Shown one piece after another: positions 1 through 7,774 of a stretch of DNA of 32,160 nt. Made by a program: the position numbers and the translations under genes. Below the pieces are notes generated by a model. The model searched no databases and had not been told where the DNA came from. It worked only from the letters and a program-made list of their open reading frames with translations. The stretch comes from Bacteroidales bacterium (GTDB taxonomy: Bacteria > Bacteroidota > Bacteroidia > Bacteroidales > UBA932): positions 1 to 32,160 of the forward strand of contig JAFPGC010000002.1 of the NCBI GenBank assembly GCA_017423025.1, in the 5' to 3' direction. The first letter of the stretch is position 1. Each line of letters begins with the position of its first letter.

Positions 1-673
1 ACAAGTTCTAATACTGGCTTGGACTATACTGACAGCGCCCTCTTCCGGGGGCGCTGCCTGGTATGATGTCTGGCGTTCCTTCGACGTGGATCCCCAGATA
101 GCCGAAGCTGTGGTCTGGCCGGAGATGGAGCGTTATTCCCGGCTGCAGGATGTGATGGAAACGGCTGCCAATTACGGCACCTACATTACCACGGGCGGCG
201 GACCGGATTTTTCCATCGGCATTTTCCAGATGAAGCCCTCTTTTGTTGAGGCGATGGAAAAGGCCTGGATGCGCAGCGGCCTGGCCCGGCAGTACGAACT
301 GTGGTTCGACACGGGTGACACGGTCACCGCGCGCCGCATCCGCATATCCCGTTTGCAGAAAGAGGAGTGGCAGGTGATTTATGTGGGCGTTTTCCTACGG
401 CTTCTCTATGCTACATACGGCTCTGTGAACAAGAAGGGAGAACATACCCAGGACGGCCTGGAAACGCTTCCTGTCTATGACCAGGTGCGCCTGGCCGCCA
501 CCGCCTACAACCGCGGCGTGGTATGGGCCGCCCCCGGCTACGGGGACCTTTCGGCCCTTCGCGAACACGCGCGCGAAAAGCATTTCCACTACGCCCTCAT
601 CCCCTCCAAACGCACCCGCCGCTACTGCTACGCCACCCTGGCCCTCAAACACTATAAAAAAATTGTGCAATGA
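1..673 (+). CDS. Lysozyme-like (lytic-transglycosylase-fold) secreted protein, 5' partial
   Basis: The reading frame is already open at base 2, so the gene starts upstream of the window; the GTG at 86 is not a convincing start. The first visible residues (VLILAWTILTAPSSGGAAWYD) look like the end of a signal peptide. Three signatures recall the SLT/lysozyme-like fold: a glutamate in VVWPEMERYS that could be the catalytic acid, the DFSIGIFQMKP segment (compare G-x-x-Q-x-x-P), and RLAATAYNRG (compare AAYNAG). Proteins of this fold cleave the glycan strands of peptidoglycan; activity here is inferred, not shown. The stop overlaps the next start (ATGA), indicating translational coupling. It could also be a non-catalytic lysozyme-fold protein. 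Confidence 0.6.
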   Translation, partial: QVLILAWTILTAPSSGGAAWYDVWRSFDVDPQIAEAVVWPEMERYSRLQDVMETAANYGTYITTGGGPDFSIGIFQMKPSFVEAMEKAWMRSGLARQYELWFDTGDTVTARRIRISRLQKEEWQVIYVGVFLRLLYATYGSVNKKGEHTQDGLETLPVYDQVRLAATAYNRGVVWAAPGYGDLSALREHAREKHFHYALIPSKRTRRYCYATLALKHYKKIVQ

Positions 674-1614
674 AGCTCCGTTACTTTTTGTTGACCGTTA
701 TTGCGTTTTGCGGCATTCTTCCAGCGCAGGCCCAGACGTTGGTGATTTACGATGCCCGGGACTTGTTCCCCAAGGATGCGTGGAGCCCGGCGTGCAAGGC
801 CGTTTTCACGGAGAATTATTATTACAGCCAGGAGTGGCAGGATCTGAATGACAGGATTAATACGTATCTGTTGTATCAGGAAGCCAAGGACAATCCGGAC
901 TGGATACCCCTGGCCGATGAAGAGTTCCGCCAGAAAGTGGAGACCGGGAAAAAACTGACCCCGGAAGGCCTTCGTAAGGCTATCTGTCGCCATGCCGTTG
1001 GCGGACGCATGTTCGTGGGGGCCGACTTGCAGTATATGAACCGTCTGGTGGCCGTACGGGAACAGCCCTTTACAGAGGCGGAATCGTTTGACGCTGTCAC
1101 GCCTCGTGCCAACGCCTGGGGCGTGATGAATGGCAAGGGTGAAATAATCATTCCATTCGAGTATCAGGACTTCAGTTCCAGCTGGAATTCCAATACTGGA
1201 GAATTCTTGCGTTTTATCATTGGATACAGACAAGTTTCCGGCACGGCATCGGACGGGACATTTGACGTGGTGCTGTTCCTGCCCAGCGGCAAAAAGGCTA
1301 CGGACACCAAGCTGGATTATGCCCGGATTGAAATGGGGGACGGGCCGGATGAACACCGGCTCATCGTGCGCATTCCCGGCGAAGGCTTTACCGTTATGGA
1401 CGAATACTGTAACATCCTCACGCCCAAACGGTACGACGAATTCATGCACGCCAAATTCTATGGCTGGCCCACCAATGACCAATTCTGGGCGCGCAAGGGA
1501 AAAACCTATTACCTGATGGATATCCTCACCGGCCGCGAACTGGGTACCTTCACCTTCTTCAGCCGTGACCGTGAGAACGTTTTCTCAGATGTGAAAGTCA
1601 CCTACTTCAAATAA
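670..1614 (+). CDS. Secreted WG-repeat-like protein of unknown function
   Basis: This 314-residue protein has a clear signal peptide (MKLRYFLLTVIAFCGILPAQAQ) with likely cleavage after AQA and no lipobox cysteine, so it is probably periplasmic or surface exposed. The segment NAWGVMNGKGEIIIPFEYQDF near residues 150-170 matches the pattern of WG repeats (WGvid-kGk-viPf-Yd), and a weaker unit may follow around CNILTPKRYDEF. WG-repeat proteins have no single known activity. The ATG overlaps the stop of the lysozyme-like gene by 4 bases, so the two are likely cotranslated and may act together at the envelope. No catalytic motif was recognised. Confidence 0.65.
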   Translation: MKLRYFLLTVIAFCGILPAQAQTLVIYDARDLFPKDAWSPACKAVFTENYYYSQEWQDLNDRINTYLLYQEAKDNPDWIPLADEEFRQKVETGKKLTPEGLRKAICRHAVGGRMFVGADLQYMNRLVAVREQPFTEAESFDAVTPRANAWGVMNGKGEIIIPFEYQDFSSSWNSNTGEFLRFIIGYRQVSGTASDGTFDVVLFLPSGKKATDTKLDYARIEMGDGPDEHRLIVRIPGEGFTVMDEYCNILTPKRYDEFMHAKFYGWPTNDQFWARKGKTYYLMDILTGRELGTFTFFSRDRENVFSDVKVTYFK

Positions 1615-1859
1615 TGGAACGCCTCATGACACGTTTTAGTATCACGTTTTTGACCGTTTTTGTGCTTTGCGGCGTTTTTTCGGCTGGGACGCAGGAGATG
1701 ATGTGGGAGAACATCACGGCCCTGCATTTTGCAGCTACGGGCGGAACCTCGCAGGAATCTCCCGCTATGAGCGCATCCGCGTGTCCTCCACTTTGCAGTC
1801 CTACACATTGACGCATTTGCGGCCTCGGGAGGTGGTGGTGAGGATTAAGTTTGCTATGA
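1614..1859 (+). pseudogene. Decayed secreted-protein gene remnant
   Basis: Directly after the WG-like gene (overlapping stop/start TAATG) lies a short frame with a good signal peptide (MTRFSITFLTVFVLCGVFSA from the ATG at 1626) that ends at 1811. A second forward frame covers 1667-1888 and carries plausible protein sequence (ISRYERIRVSSTLQSYTL), which suggests a frameshift. The signal-peptide DNA resembles that of the preceding gene at 670: both share a ttgaccgtt...gcgttttgcggc-like core. I infer a truncated, frameshifted tandem paralogue. It may instead be a short expressed peptide; no family was recognised. Confidence 0.35.
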
Positions 1860-3146
1860 TTAACCCTTCAGACAAGCCAAGGGAATGACGTGGACGCCGT
1901 CGGGGCGAGTATAGGCGTACTCGCCGCCGGTGATGACCATGAGGAGGTCCGGTTCGCGAAGGGGAACTTGTTTCTCTTCTTCGTTGTGTTTACGAATGAG
2001 GCCCACCAGTTCTTTGAGGTGCCCCGCACCATCATCTATCTCGGCGCTGCCCAATTTGCATTCTATGAGTGCGTAACGGCCGTCTTCCAGGTGCAGGACA
2101 ATGTCGGCCTCCAGGCCGTAGCGGTCACGGTAGTGGGAGATCTCGCCGTCGAGCGGGGCGGAATAGACCTTGAGGTCCCTCACGCACATACATTCGAAGA
2201 TGAATCCGAATGTCTTGAACTGGGTGAGTAGCTGGCCCGGGCCGAGGCCCAGGGAGGCCACGGCAACGGAGGGGTCGCAGAAACTGCGCTTCTCACCGCT
2301 GCGGATGGCGGTCTTGGAACGGATGGAAGGATTCCAGGCACCGATGTCCTGGATGACGAAGAGTTTCTCCAACGCAGCTACGTATTTGTCGAAGGTGCTG
2401 CGGGAGAGGGAATCGTTGTTGGCGGTGACATCGGCAAGGATGGTGGATTTGTCCACCATGGTGGAAACGTTGCGGGCATAGGAGCGAAGGATGGCCCGGG
2501 CAATCTTGGGGTCGAGTTTTTCCTTGGCGGCCTTGGAGATGTCTTTGTCGCAGACGGTCTTGACGTAATTCTTGGCTACGAGGAGTTTACCGCGCTCGGT
2601 TTTGGGTTGCAGAGCTGCAGGCCAGCCGCCACGGCATGCCGCGAAGATAAGGTCTTCTACGCTCATCTTCGAGCGGGCACCCAGGTCCGTCTTGGGATTG
2701 TCAAAAAGGGCCTCCAGGGAGATGTCTCCGGTGGACTCTCCGGATTCGTACAGGCTCATGGGGTACATCGTGAGGTCCGCGATACGACCGGTGCCAGTGT
2801 GGGCGGTCTCGTCCGTGTCGGCCGCAGCTGATCCGGTGAGGATGAACTGCGAGGGTTTCTGCCGGCGGTCGCAGGCTACACGGACGGCATCCCATAGAGT
2901 GGGCGCGTCCTGCCATTCGTCAATCAGTCGGGGCGTTTTACCTTCCAGCAGGAGCGATGCTTTGGTGAGAGCTGTTGCCAGGTATTCATCCCGTTTATCG
3001 GTGTCCTGCAATTCAATGATGCTGGCTGCTTTCTGCTTTGCCGAAGTGGTTTTTCCACACCATTTGGGGCCTTCTATATTGACGGCTCCGAAGGCGTCCA
3101 GGTAGTCTTGCAACTGGTCATCAATGACTCTCTTTAAGTAGTCCAT
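1860..3146 (-). CDS. AAA_14 / DUF4143 family ATPase
   Basis: This 428-residue protein has a Walker A loop (GPKWCGKTT, about residues 26-34, Lys32) and a Walker-B-like strand (RLIDEWQDA, Asp76-Glu77). An FILTGSAA sensor-like strand follows near residues 101-108. The C-terminal half carries the DUF4143 pattern, including an Arg-rich helix before SYARNVST, and ends with a nuclease-like strand (YALIECKLG). This is the usual size and order for the family, common in Bacteroidetes and often in accessory positions. Its physiological role is unknown; the restriction-nuclease-like C-terminal fold suggests nucleic-acid or defence-related functions, but this is inference. It is a single gene convergent with the remnant at 1614 and divergent from the thioredoxin-fold lipoprotein. 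Confidence 0.88.
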   Translation of the reverse strand: MDYLKRVIDDQLQDYLDAFGAVNIEGPKWCGKTTSAKQKAASIIELQDTDKRDEYLATALTKASLLLEGKTPRLIDEWQDAPTLWDAVRVACDRRQKPSQFILTGSAAADTDETAHTGTGRIADLTMYPMSLYESGESTGDISLEALFDNPKTDLGARSKMSVEDLIFAACRGGWPAALQPKTERGKLLVAKNYVKTVCDKDISKAAKEKLDPKIARAILRSYARNVSTMVDKSTILADVTANNDSLSRSTFDKYVAALEKLFVIQDIGAWNPSIRSKTAIRSGEKRSFCDPSVAVASLGLGPGQLLTQFKTFGFIFECMCVRDLKVYSAPLDGEISHYRDRYGLEADIVLHLEDGRYALIECKLGSAEIDDGAGHLKELVGLIRKHNEEEKQVPLREPDLLMVITGGEYAYTRPDGVHVIPLACLKG

Positions 3147-3168
3147 AATTGCGCTGTTTAATTCTGGC

Positions 3169-3200
3169 GCAATTTAGGCATTTTACAGCACTCTACCAAA
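3169..3200 (-). promoter_or_regulatory. Candidate promoter of the DUF4143 ATPase
   Basis: On the minus strand TTTG (3200-3197) is followed after 20 nt by TAAATTGC (3176-3169), a 6/8 match to TAnnTTTG, 22 nt before the ATG at 3146. The same TAnnTTGC variant with a 20-nt spacer precedes the lipoprotein gene at 5668. Confidence 0.4.
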
Positions 3201-3213
3201 TATTCCCGCAAAA

Positions 3214-3281
3214 ATTGACGGTAAGATTTGCGGCAATTTGGCGGTAACATTTGTGGTAAAATGGCGGTGAGATTTGTGTTG
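3214..3281 (+). repeat. Three imperfect tandem copies of a ~23-bp unit
   Basis: Copies at about 3214-3235, 3236-3258 and 3259-3281 share the core GGCGGTAAgATTTGTGGT with one to four differences each. They lie between the divergent starts at 3146 and 3331. They could be operator sites or a slipped-strand duplication. A promoter-like TAGTATTTG lies just downstream at 3291-3299, with one base too many between TA and TTTG for the consensus. Confidence 0.5.
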
Positions 3282-3330
3282 GAAAAGGCATAGTATTTGC
3301 ATTCATTTTTAATGAGTTAATTCGGCCTTT

Positions 3331-4551
3331 ATGAAACGTCTTGGTCTATTTCTGGCAATTGCAGGATGCTTTGTCTTTTGTGCGGCTTGTTCAGATGTGC
3401 CCCTAAGCGGCGCGGTAATTATGGGAGACTTGAGCGGATTCGCCCCGGATGACAGCATAACTGTTTATCTTGTTCACTATGATGGGCCAGCCGGGATGAG
3501 CATTTTGACAGACACGCTTAGGGATGGACATTTCTACTTCCGTCTGGATTCACTTTCAGGAGAGAAACGCTATGCCCTCAGTTTGATGCGGATCCATAAA
3601 GACATCGGCGCATACGATATGCTTGGTCATGGCCCTGACCTTTATTTGGAGCCCGGCGCACTTGTCCGTATAAAAGGAGAAGGCAAGTATCTGCCCATTG
3701 CCAAGGTCTCCAGCCCGGTAAAGGACCAGAAACTTAGGCAGCGCTTTATATCCAAAATGTCCCAGGAGGATTGGAAAAGGAGTCAAGATTTATTCATAGA
3801 ATATTATGCCTTGCTCAACGATTATTCCTATGGTAGTGATACAACTCGCACATATAAGGAATCACTGAAGAGGAAGATGACAGAAAACATGGCGGCAACA
3901 GACAGTGTTGGCATGCTGCTCACGGAGCAGAAACTGGAGATAATGGAAACGGAGCCTTTTGGTGAGTATGCCCTTACTGAACTCTGCTCTATTGCCAGTT
4001 TTGTTTCTTCCGGCTACAAAGACTTCCCGAAGTACCGTGAAACGGTGACCAGATTGGCGAATCGGCTGACAGAAGAGCAGAAACAAACTCGTCAGGGAAA
4101 GGAGATTCTCAGTTACCTGCAGCAAGTAACAAAGGTCTCCGTCGGTGACACTGTGCCGGGTTATGAATATGTCGATGCCGATGGAGGCAAGCATTATCTT
4201 TCCGAGCTTCGCGGCAAATGGCTATTGCTGGATTTCTGGAGTCTGGGATGTGGCCCGTGCGTAGGAGCGGCCAAGGAGCTGCGCCAGCTTTCCAATGAAA
4301 TCGGTGGCAAAAACCTACAGCTGGTGAGTATAAGCGTTGATGGTGAAGAAGGGTGGAAAGAGGCCTCTGAACTACACCGGATTACCTGGACCAACTGGCG
4401 AGACCCGATGGGACAAGCGGGAAGCATCAGGGCCTATAATCAGAACGGCATTCCCGTCTTCGTCCTGGTCGATCCGGAAGGCATAATCAAGGATATCCAA
4501 CTCGGCCATTATGATGGCCTCCTTCGCAAGCTCACGGCCGATATCGAATAA
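3331..4551 (+). CDS. Thioredoxin-fold (TlpA/AhpC-TSA-like) lipoprotein with N-terminal DUF4369-like domain
   Basis: This 406-residue protein begins with an SPII signal peptide (lipobox CAAC, Cys20), so it should be lipid anchored in the envelope. Residues ~25-125 form a beta-rich domain like the DUF4369 domain that precedes thioredoxin folds in many Bacteroidetes proteins. A helical linker follows to ~270. From ~275 a TlpA/AhpC-TSA module carries GDTVPGYEYVDADG, LLLDFWSLGCGPC (Cys307 and Cys310 as the redox CXXC) and the cis-proline strand GIPVFVLVDPEG. Such proteins reduce or isomerise disulfides of exported proteins. The redox partner is not evident. The gene stands alone between a divergent ATPase and a convergent toxin-antitoxin remnant. 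Confidence 0.9.
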   Translation: MKRLGLFLAIAGCFVFCAACSDVPLSGAVIMGDLSGFAPDDSITVYLVHYDGPAGMSILTDTLRDGHFYFRLDSLSGEKRYALSLMRIHKDIGAYDMLGHGPDLYLEPGALVRIKGEGKYLPIAKVSSPVKDQKLRQRFISKMSQEDWKRSQDLFIEYYALLNDYSYGSDTTRTYKESLKRKMTENMAATDSVGMLLTEQKLEIMETEPFGEYALTELCSIASFVSSGYKDFPKYRETVTRLANRLTEEQKQTRQGKEILSYLQQVTKVSVGDTVPGYEYVDADGGKHYLSELRGKWLLLDFWSLGCGPCVGAAKELRQLSNEIGGKNLQLVSISVDGEEGWKEASELHRITWTNWRDPMGQAGSIRAYNQNGIPVFVLVDPEGIIKDIQLGHYDGLLRKLTADIE

Positions 4552-4831
4552 TGCTTCATAAATCCCGACACGGGCCGAATCCGGGTTGTCGGGAAGTGAT
4601 ACCACCAGAGGGATTTCCCGTGCAAATAAGAGTAATGAGCAGAAGGAGCTCTGTTTCGAAGGGGGACTGGCGAAACACAATAAATAAGTTGCAGGATTCG
4701 GAAAAAGTTCGCATACTTCATCAGAAAAAAGTCCTACTCGGGAGCGAAGGCCCTGGTTCCACCAAGGCGGTTTATGTAGCTCAAGCGGGGCTTTTTTATT
4801 TTGCGGAAAGTGTGACTCAGTCCTCAAAAAC
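4552..4831. other. Intergenic stretch without an identified gene
   Basis: These 280 bases separate the thioredoxin-fold lipoprotein from the ParE fragment. Frames are open in several directions, but none shows a signal peptide, conserved motif or promoter. The segment around 4755-4800 contains a short interrupted palindrome (CCTGGTtccACCAAGG, 4751-4766) and a GGGGCTTTTTT tail. It may be a decayed gene or a dispersed noncoding repeat; I cannot decide from this window. Confidence 0.3.
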
Positions 4832-4996
4832 TTATAGGTGACGTTTGAAGTCCATTCTCTCATGCAGGATGCGAATGATTCGCACCCGTCCGTCTTGAAG
4901 TTTCCTGAAGAAGATAATATGCTTACCAGAGGGATAACCTTTAACGGCAGGTCTTACATCATCATAATGCCGCCCCAGGTTCTCCGGTTTACCCAT
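4832..4996 (-). pseudogene. ParE/RelE-superfamily toxin, N-terminally truncated (54 codons)
   Basis: A 54-codon minus-strand frame overlaps the ParD-type stop (ATGGGTAA). Its sequence fits the C-terminal half of ParE toxins: a VKGYPSGKHIIFFRKLQDG segment (the family's 'R-s-ghlifYr' strand pair) followed by VRIIRILHERMDFKRHL, the typical C-terminal strand and helix ending of ParE. Full ParE proteins are about 95-100 residues, so roughly 40 N-terminal residues, including the first two helices that hold the antitoxin, are missing. The antitoxin stop abuts the surviving part directly, which suggests a clean internal deletion. Probably no active gyrase-poisoning toxin is made. A shortened but expressed protein is less likely. 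Confidence 0.72.
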
Positions 4997-5237
4997 TTCG
5001 CCTGGCATTAAGCTCAGCTAAATTCGCCACCGGGTCAAAATCCTCATAATCACCGCTGGCCTCCCCCTCGTCAATAGCATAACGAAGTGCAGCAAGACGT
5101 GAGGCGTATTCCTGATCTTCAAGGAGTCGAAGACCAGACCGAACCACCTCGCTGGCATTGTTGTATCTGCCGGAAAGGATGCTGGCTTGTATAAAATCCT
5201 CAAAGTGTGGCCCTAATGCTACAGTCGTCGTTTTCAT
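4989..5237 (-). CDS. parD: ParD-type (ribbon-helix-helix) antitoxin
   Basis: This 82-residue protein starts at the ATG at 5237; the open frame extends further upstream, but only this start yields the conserved N-terminus MKTTTVALGPHFEDFI and sits correctly behind the promoter at 5256-5286. The N-terminal strand plus SGRYNNASEVVRSGLRLLE is the ribbon-helix-helix DNA-binding fold of ParD, which binds its own operator as a dimer. The acidic C-terminal tail (DEGEASGDYEDFDPVANLAELNARR) is the part that wraps the ParE toxin. The adjacent toxin is truncated, so this looks like an orphan antitoxin that could still autorepress or counter a related toxin elsewhere. Confidence 0.88.
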   Translation of the reverse strand: MKTTTVALGPHFEDFIQASILSGRYNNASEVVRSGLRLLEDQEYASRLAALRYAIDEGEASGDYEDFDPVANLAELNARRNG

Positions 5238-5255
5238 AAGCAATTCTATTTTCCG

Positions 5256-5286
5256 CGAAACTAAGAATATTTCATAATAATTCAAA
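5256..5286 (-). promoter_or_regulatory. Promoter of the parD-type antitoxin
   Basis: On the minus strand TTTG (5286-5283), 19 nt spacer, then TAGTTTCG (5263-5256), one mismatch from TAnnTTTG. It lies 18 nt before the ATG. The AT-rich spacer would be a natural site for ParD autoregulation. Confidence 0.6.
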
Positions 5287-5420
5287 CATAATACTGAAAA
5301 AAGAAAAGGGCATCTGACGTCCCTTTCCTCCATACAATCCATGAAAGGAGATAATTCCGCAGGCGGCACCTGCCGAAAACTGTCTCAAAGTGTCCAAAAG
5401 GTGACCAACTTTGGGGATAT

Positions 5421-5474
5421 AAAAAAATTGGGTTTTGTTTAGTGCTGATTTTCAGCATTATACAAAACCCAATT
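5421..5474 (-). terminator. Rho-independent terminator of tRNA-Leu
   Basis: Inverted repeat AATTGGGTTTTGT (5426-5438) / ACAAAACCCAATT (5462-5474) with a smaller TGCTGA/TCAGCA hairpin inside. On the minus strand it is followed by a run of seven T, starting 1-2 bases after the tRNA end. Confidence 0.85.
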
Positions 5475-5475
5475 G

Positions 5476-5560
5476 TGCCCAGAGCGGGAATCGAACCCGC
5501 ACGATATTGCTATCACAGGATTTTGAGTCCAGCGCGTCTACCAATTCCGCCATCCGGGCA
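5476..5560 (-). tRNA. tRNA-Leu (anticodon CAA)
   Basis: The minus strand folds as an 85-nt class II tRNA: acceptor arms TGCCCGG/CTGGGCA (with one G-U), D-arm containing GGCGGAATTGGTAGACGC, anticodon loop CTCAAAA with CAA, a long variable arm (TGTGATAGCAATATCGT) and T-arm GCGGG-TTCGATT-CCCGC. The long variable arm and anticodon identify leucine, reading UUG. CCA is not encoded. A consensus promoter and a strong terminator flank it. Confidence 0.97.
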
Positions 5561-5583
5561 GGGGCGTCGTTGACGACGGACTG

Positions 5584-5614
5584 CAAAAATACGCCAAATT
5601 CGGTGAACTGCAAA
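5584..5614 (-). promoter_or_regulatory. Consensus Bacteroidetes promoter for tRNA-Leu
   Basis: Minus strand TTTG (5614-5611), exactly 19 nt, TATTTTTG (5591-5584): full match to TTTG-N19-TAnnTTTG, 23 nt before the tRNA 5' end at 5560. Confidence 0.85.
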
Positions 5615-5619
5615 ATTTT

Positions 5620-5651
5620 TTTGTCTGACGCCGTTAAAATGAGTAACTTGC
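5620..5651 (+). promoter_or_regulatory. Candidate promoter for the lipoprotein at 5668
   Basis: TTTG (5620-5623), 20 nt spacer, TAACTTGC (5644-5651; 6/8 match). The predicted leader is under 15 nt. Its -33 box is only 5 bp from the -33 box of the divergent tRNA-Leu promoter, so the two are back to back. Confidence 0.5.
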
Positions 5652-5667
5652 AGCAAATCCCCTTTCC

Positions 5668-7743
5668 ATGAGACGCTGTCTTCCTTTTTTGCTTCTGTTG
5701 TTATCGGCCTGTTCTACGCCGGTGCGGGAAAATGTCAAAACTACCTTCCAGTCCAGCCAGCCTTGGCGGCCTTCCATTGACGTAAGGGCCGATGCCGTAA
5801 TGGTTTACGGCGTGAACGGAACGCTGGAAGAGCGCATTAACTCCTGGCAGGAACGGGGCTACGAGACGCATTTCATGACCGGGATTGCCTGGGGCGGCTA
5901 CCAGGACTACTTTACCGGCGCATGGGATGGGAAAACCCATCTGGACGAAGGCCAGGTGAATGCCTGGGGAGACACCCTCTGGCACGGGAAGATGGTTCCC
6001 TACATTGTTCCCACAGAAAACTATCTGAAATACTTCAAGGAGCAGATTATCAAGCGGGTGATTGATGCGGGAGTGGATCACATCTTCCTGGAAGAGCCGG
6101 AGTTTTGGAAAGCGGCCGGGTATTCCGATGCCTTCAAGCGGGAGTGGGAAGCCTATTACGGCACACCATGGCGGCCGCAGCACGAATCTCCGGAAGCCAC
6201 CTACCTCACGTCCAAGCTCAAGTATCAACTGTATTACCGCGCTCTGGATGAGGCGTTTACATACGCAAAAGAATATGGCCGGAGCCTGGGTCGGGACATT
6301 AAGTGTTACGTTCCCACCCACTCGCTTATCAATTACACGCAGTGGCAGATTGTGAGCCCGGAAGCCTCCCTGGCCTCGCTGGAAAGCGTAGACGGTTATA
6401 TTGCCCAGGTGTGGACCGGCACCTCGCGCGTACTTAATTATTATAATGGTATACGGAAGGAACGCGTGTTCGAAACCGCCTTCCTGGAATACGGCTGCAT
6501 GGCCTCCATGACGGCCCCTACCGGTCGCGCTCTCTGGTTCCTTACGGACCCTATCGAAGACGGCGTGCGCGACTGGGAAGATTACAAGCGGAACTACCAG
6601 GCCACCTTCACGGCCCAGCTCCAGTACCCGCAGGTGGCCGATTATGAGATTATGCCCTGGCCGGCGCGCATTTACGAAAAGCTGTATCCCGTGCGTCCGG
6701 GATCGGCCGAAAAGTCCAGGATTCCGGCCGATTATGCTACCATGATGCAGGTAATGACCCATTCGCTGCAGCAGATGCCCAAGGAAAACGCGCAGCCCAG
6801 CCATTACAGCGTGCTTATGGCCAATTCCCTGATGTTCCAGCGGGATTCCACCCTGTCGGATTTCTTCGGCCTGGCCATGCCGCTTCTCAAACGGGGACAA
6901 CGGGTGGGAATGGTTCATATTGAGAACCTTATGCATAAAAATGCCCTGGAGGGAGTGGGCGTGATGCTCATGACCTACTCCAACATGAAGCCGCTGGATC
7001 CGGAGGCCCATAAGTATTTGGCCGATTGGGTGCGCCGCGGCGGCAAACTCCTCTACTGCGGCACAGACAGTGACCCCTACCAGCAAGTGCAGGAATGGTG
7101 GAATACCGGAGACAACCATTACGCCGCCCCGGCCGACCATTTATTTGAACAAATGGGCATTAACGCCGGCGCCCCGGCCGGAATTTACCCGTACGGCAAG
7201 GGAACGGTGTGCGTTTTGAGGCAGGATCCGGAAACTTTCGTCAAGCAGGCCGATGGAGAAAAAACGCTCCTGGATGCCCTGGAAAGCCTGAAAGAGACGT
7301 TCCGTCCCACCAATAGGCTATACCTGGAACGCGGGCCATACCGCATCGTGGCTGTGATGGACGAGGTCGCCGGGGAGCCTTTTACCATGGAAGGCTGCTT
7401 CATAGACCTTTACGACCCCGCCCTGCCGGTTTATCACCAAAAAACCGTGCTTCCCGGTCAGCAGGCCCTCTTTTATGATGTGACCCGGGCCGGGAAAGCC
7501 CCCCAGATCCTGGCCGCCGCCAGCCGGGCCTATGATGAAACTCGTGGCAAGAGCAAATTCTTTTATACCTGCAAGGGACCAGCTGGAACCTGGAACGCCA
7601 CGCGCATCCTGCTTCCAGCCCCTCCGAAGACGGTTTTGGTAAACGGAGAAGCCTCTTCGGCCACCTGGGACGATGCCAGCAAGACCTGTTTTCTGCGCTT
7701 CCCCAACCAGCCGGACGGCGTACAGGTGGAAATAGACTGGTAA
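5668..7743 (+). CDS. Large lipoprotein with GH42-like TIM-barrel plus GATase-like layout
   Basis: This 691-residue protein has an SPII signal (LLSAC, Cys15). Residues ~40-330 read like a TIM barrel: RINSWQERGYETHFMTGIAW, then VIDAGVDHIFLEEPEFW (a strand ending in acidic residues that could be catalytic), then IKCYVPTHSL and VDGYIAQVWTG. Residues ~370-500 (GVGVMLMTYSNMKPLDP, LADWVRRGGKLLYCGTD) resemble the glutamine-amidotransferase-like trimerisation domain of GH42 beta-galactosidases. The C-terminus is beta-rich. I infer a glycoside-hydrolase-like role in the envelope, but I do not recognise the family and the catalytic residues are not established. It precedes aroB by 31 bp, yet aroB has its own promoter-like box. 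Confidence 0.6.
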   Translation: MRRCLPFLLLLLSACSTPVRENVKTTFQSSQPWRPSIDVRADAVMVYGVNGTLEERINSWQERGYETHFMTGIAWGGYQDYFTGAWDGKTHLDEGQVNAWGDTLWHGKMVPYIVPTENYLKYFKEQIIKRVIDAGVDHIFLEEPEFWKAAGYSDAFKREWEAYYGTPWRPQHESPEATYLTSKLKYQLYYRALDEAFTYAKEYGRSLGRDIKCYVPTHSLINYTQWQIVSPEASLASLESVDGYIAQVWTGTSRVLNYYNGIRKERVFETAFLEYGCMASMTAPTGRALWFLTDPIEDGVRDWEDYKRNYQATFTAQLQYPQVADYEIMPWPARIYEKLYPVRPGSAEKSRIPADYATMMQVMTHSLQQMPKENAQPSHYSVLMANSLMFQRDSTLSDFFGLAMPLLKRGQRVGMVHIENLMHKNALEGVGVMLMTYSNMKPLDPEAHKYLADWVRRGGKLLYCGTDSDPYQQVQEWWNTGDNHYAAPADHLFEQMGINAGAPAGIYPYGKGTVCVLRQDPETFVKQADGEKTLLDALESLKETFRPTNRLYLERGPYRIVAVMDEVAGEPFTMEGCFIDLYDPALPVYHQKTVLPGQQALFYDVTRAGKAPQILAAASRAYDETRGKSKFFYTCKGPAGTWNATRILLPAPPKTVLVNGEASSATWDDASKTCFLRFPNQPDGVQVEIDW

Positions 7744-7760
7744 CTGCCGATTTTTTCCCT

Positions 7761-7768
7761 TATCTTTG
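7761..7768 (+). promoter_or_regulatory. -7 element for aroB
   Basis: Perfect TATCTTTG (TAnnTTTG), 6 nt before the aroB ATG at 7775. The -33 region (about 7738-7741, TGGT) is a poor TTTG match. The spacing puts the predicted start point at or next to the ATG. Confidence 0.55.
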
Positions 7769-7774
7769 TAGTCT

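Noticed and set aside
3214-3281. Possible CRISPR array from the three tandem units
   Set aside because: The units abut with no spacers, differ from each other, and no cas genes are present.
4755-4800. A tRNA or riboswitch-like structure in the intergenic stretch
   Set aside because: The short palindrome does not extend to a cloverleaf or to any riboswitch core I recognise.
4372-4863. A 163-codon minus-strand frame overlapping the thioredoxin-fold gene and ParE fragment
   Set aside because: It overlaps a clear gene and uses a different frame from the recognisable ParE sequence; no motif found.
5701-7140. A 479-codon minus-strand frame opposite the GH42-like lipoprotein
   Set aside because: Antisense shadow with no recognisable domain.
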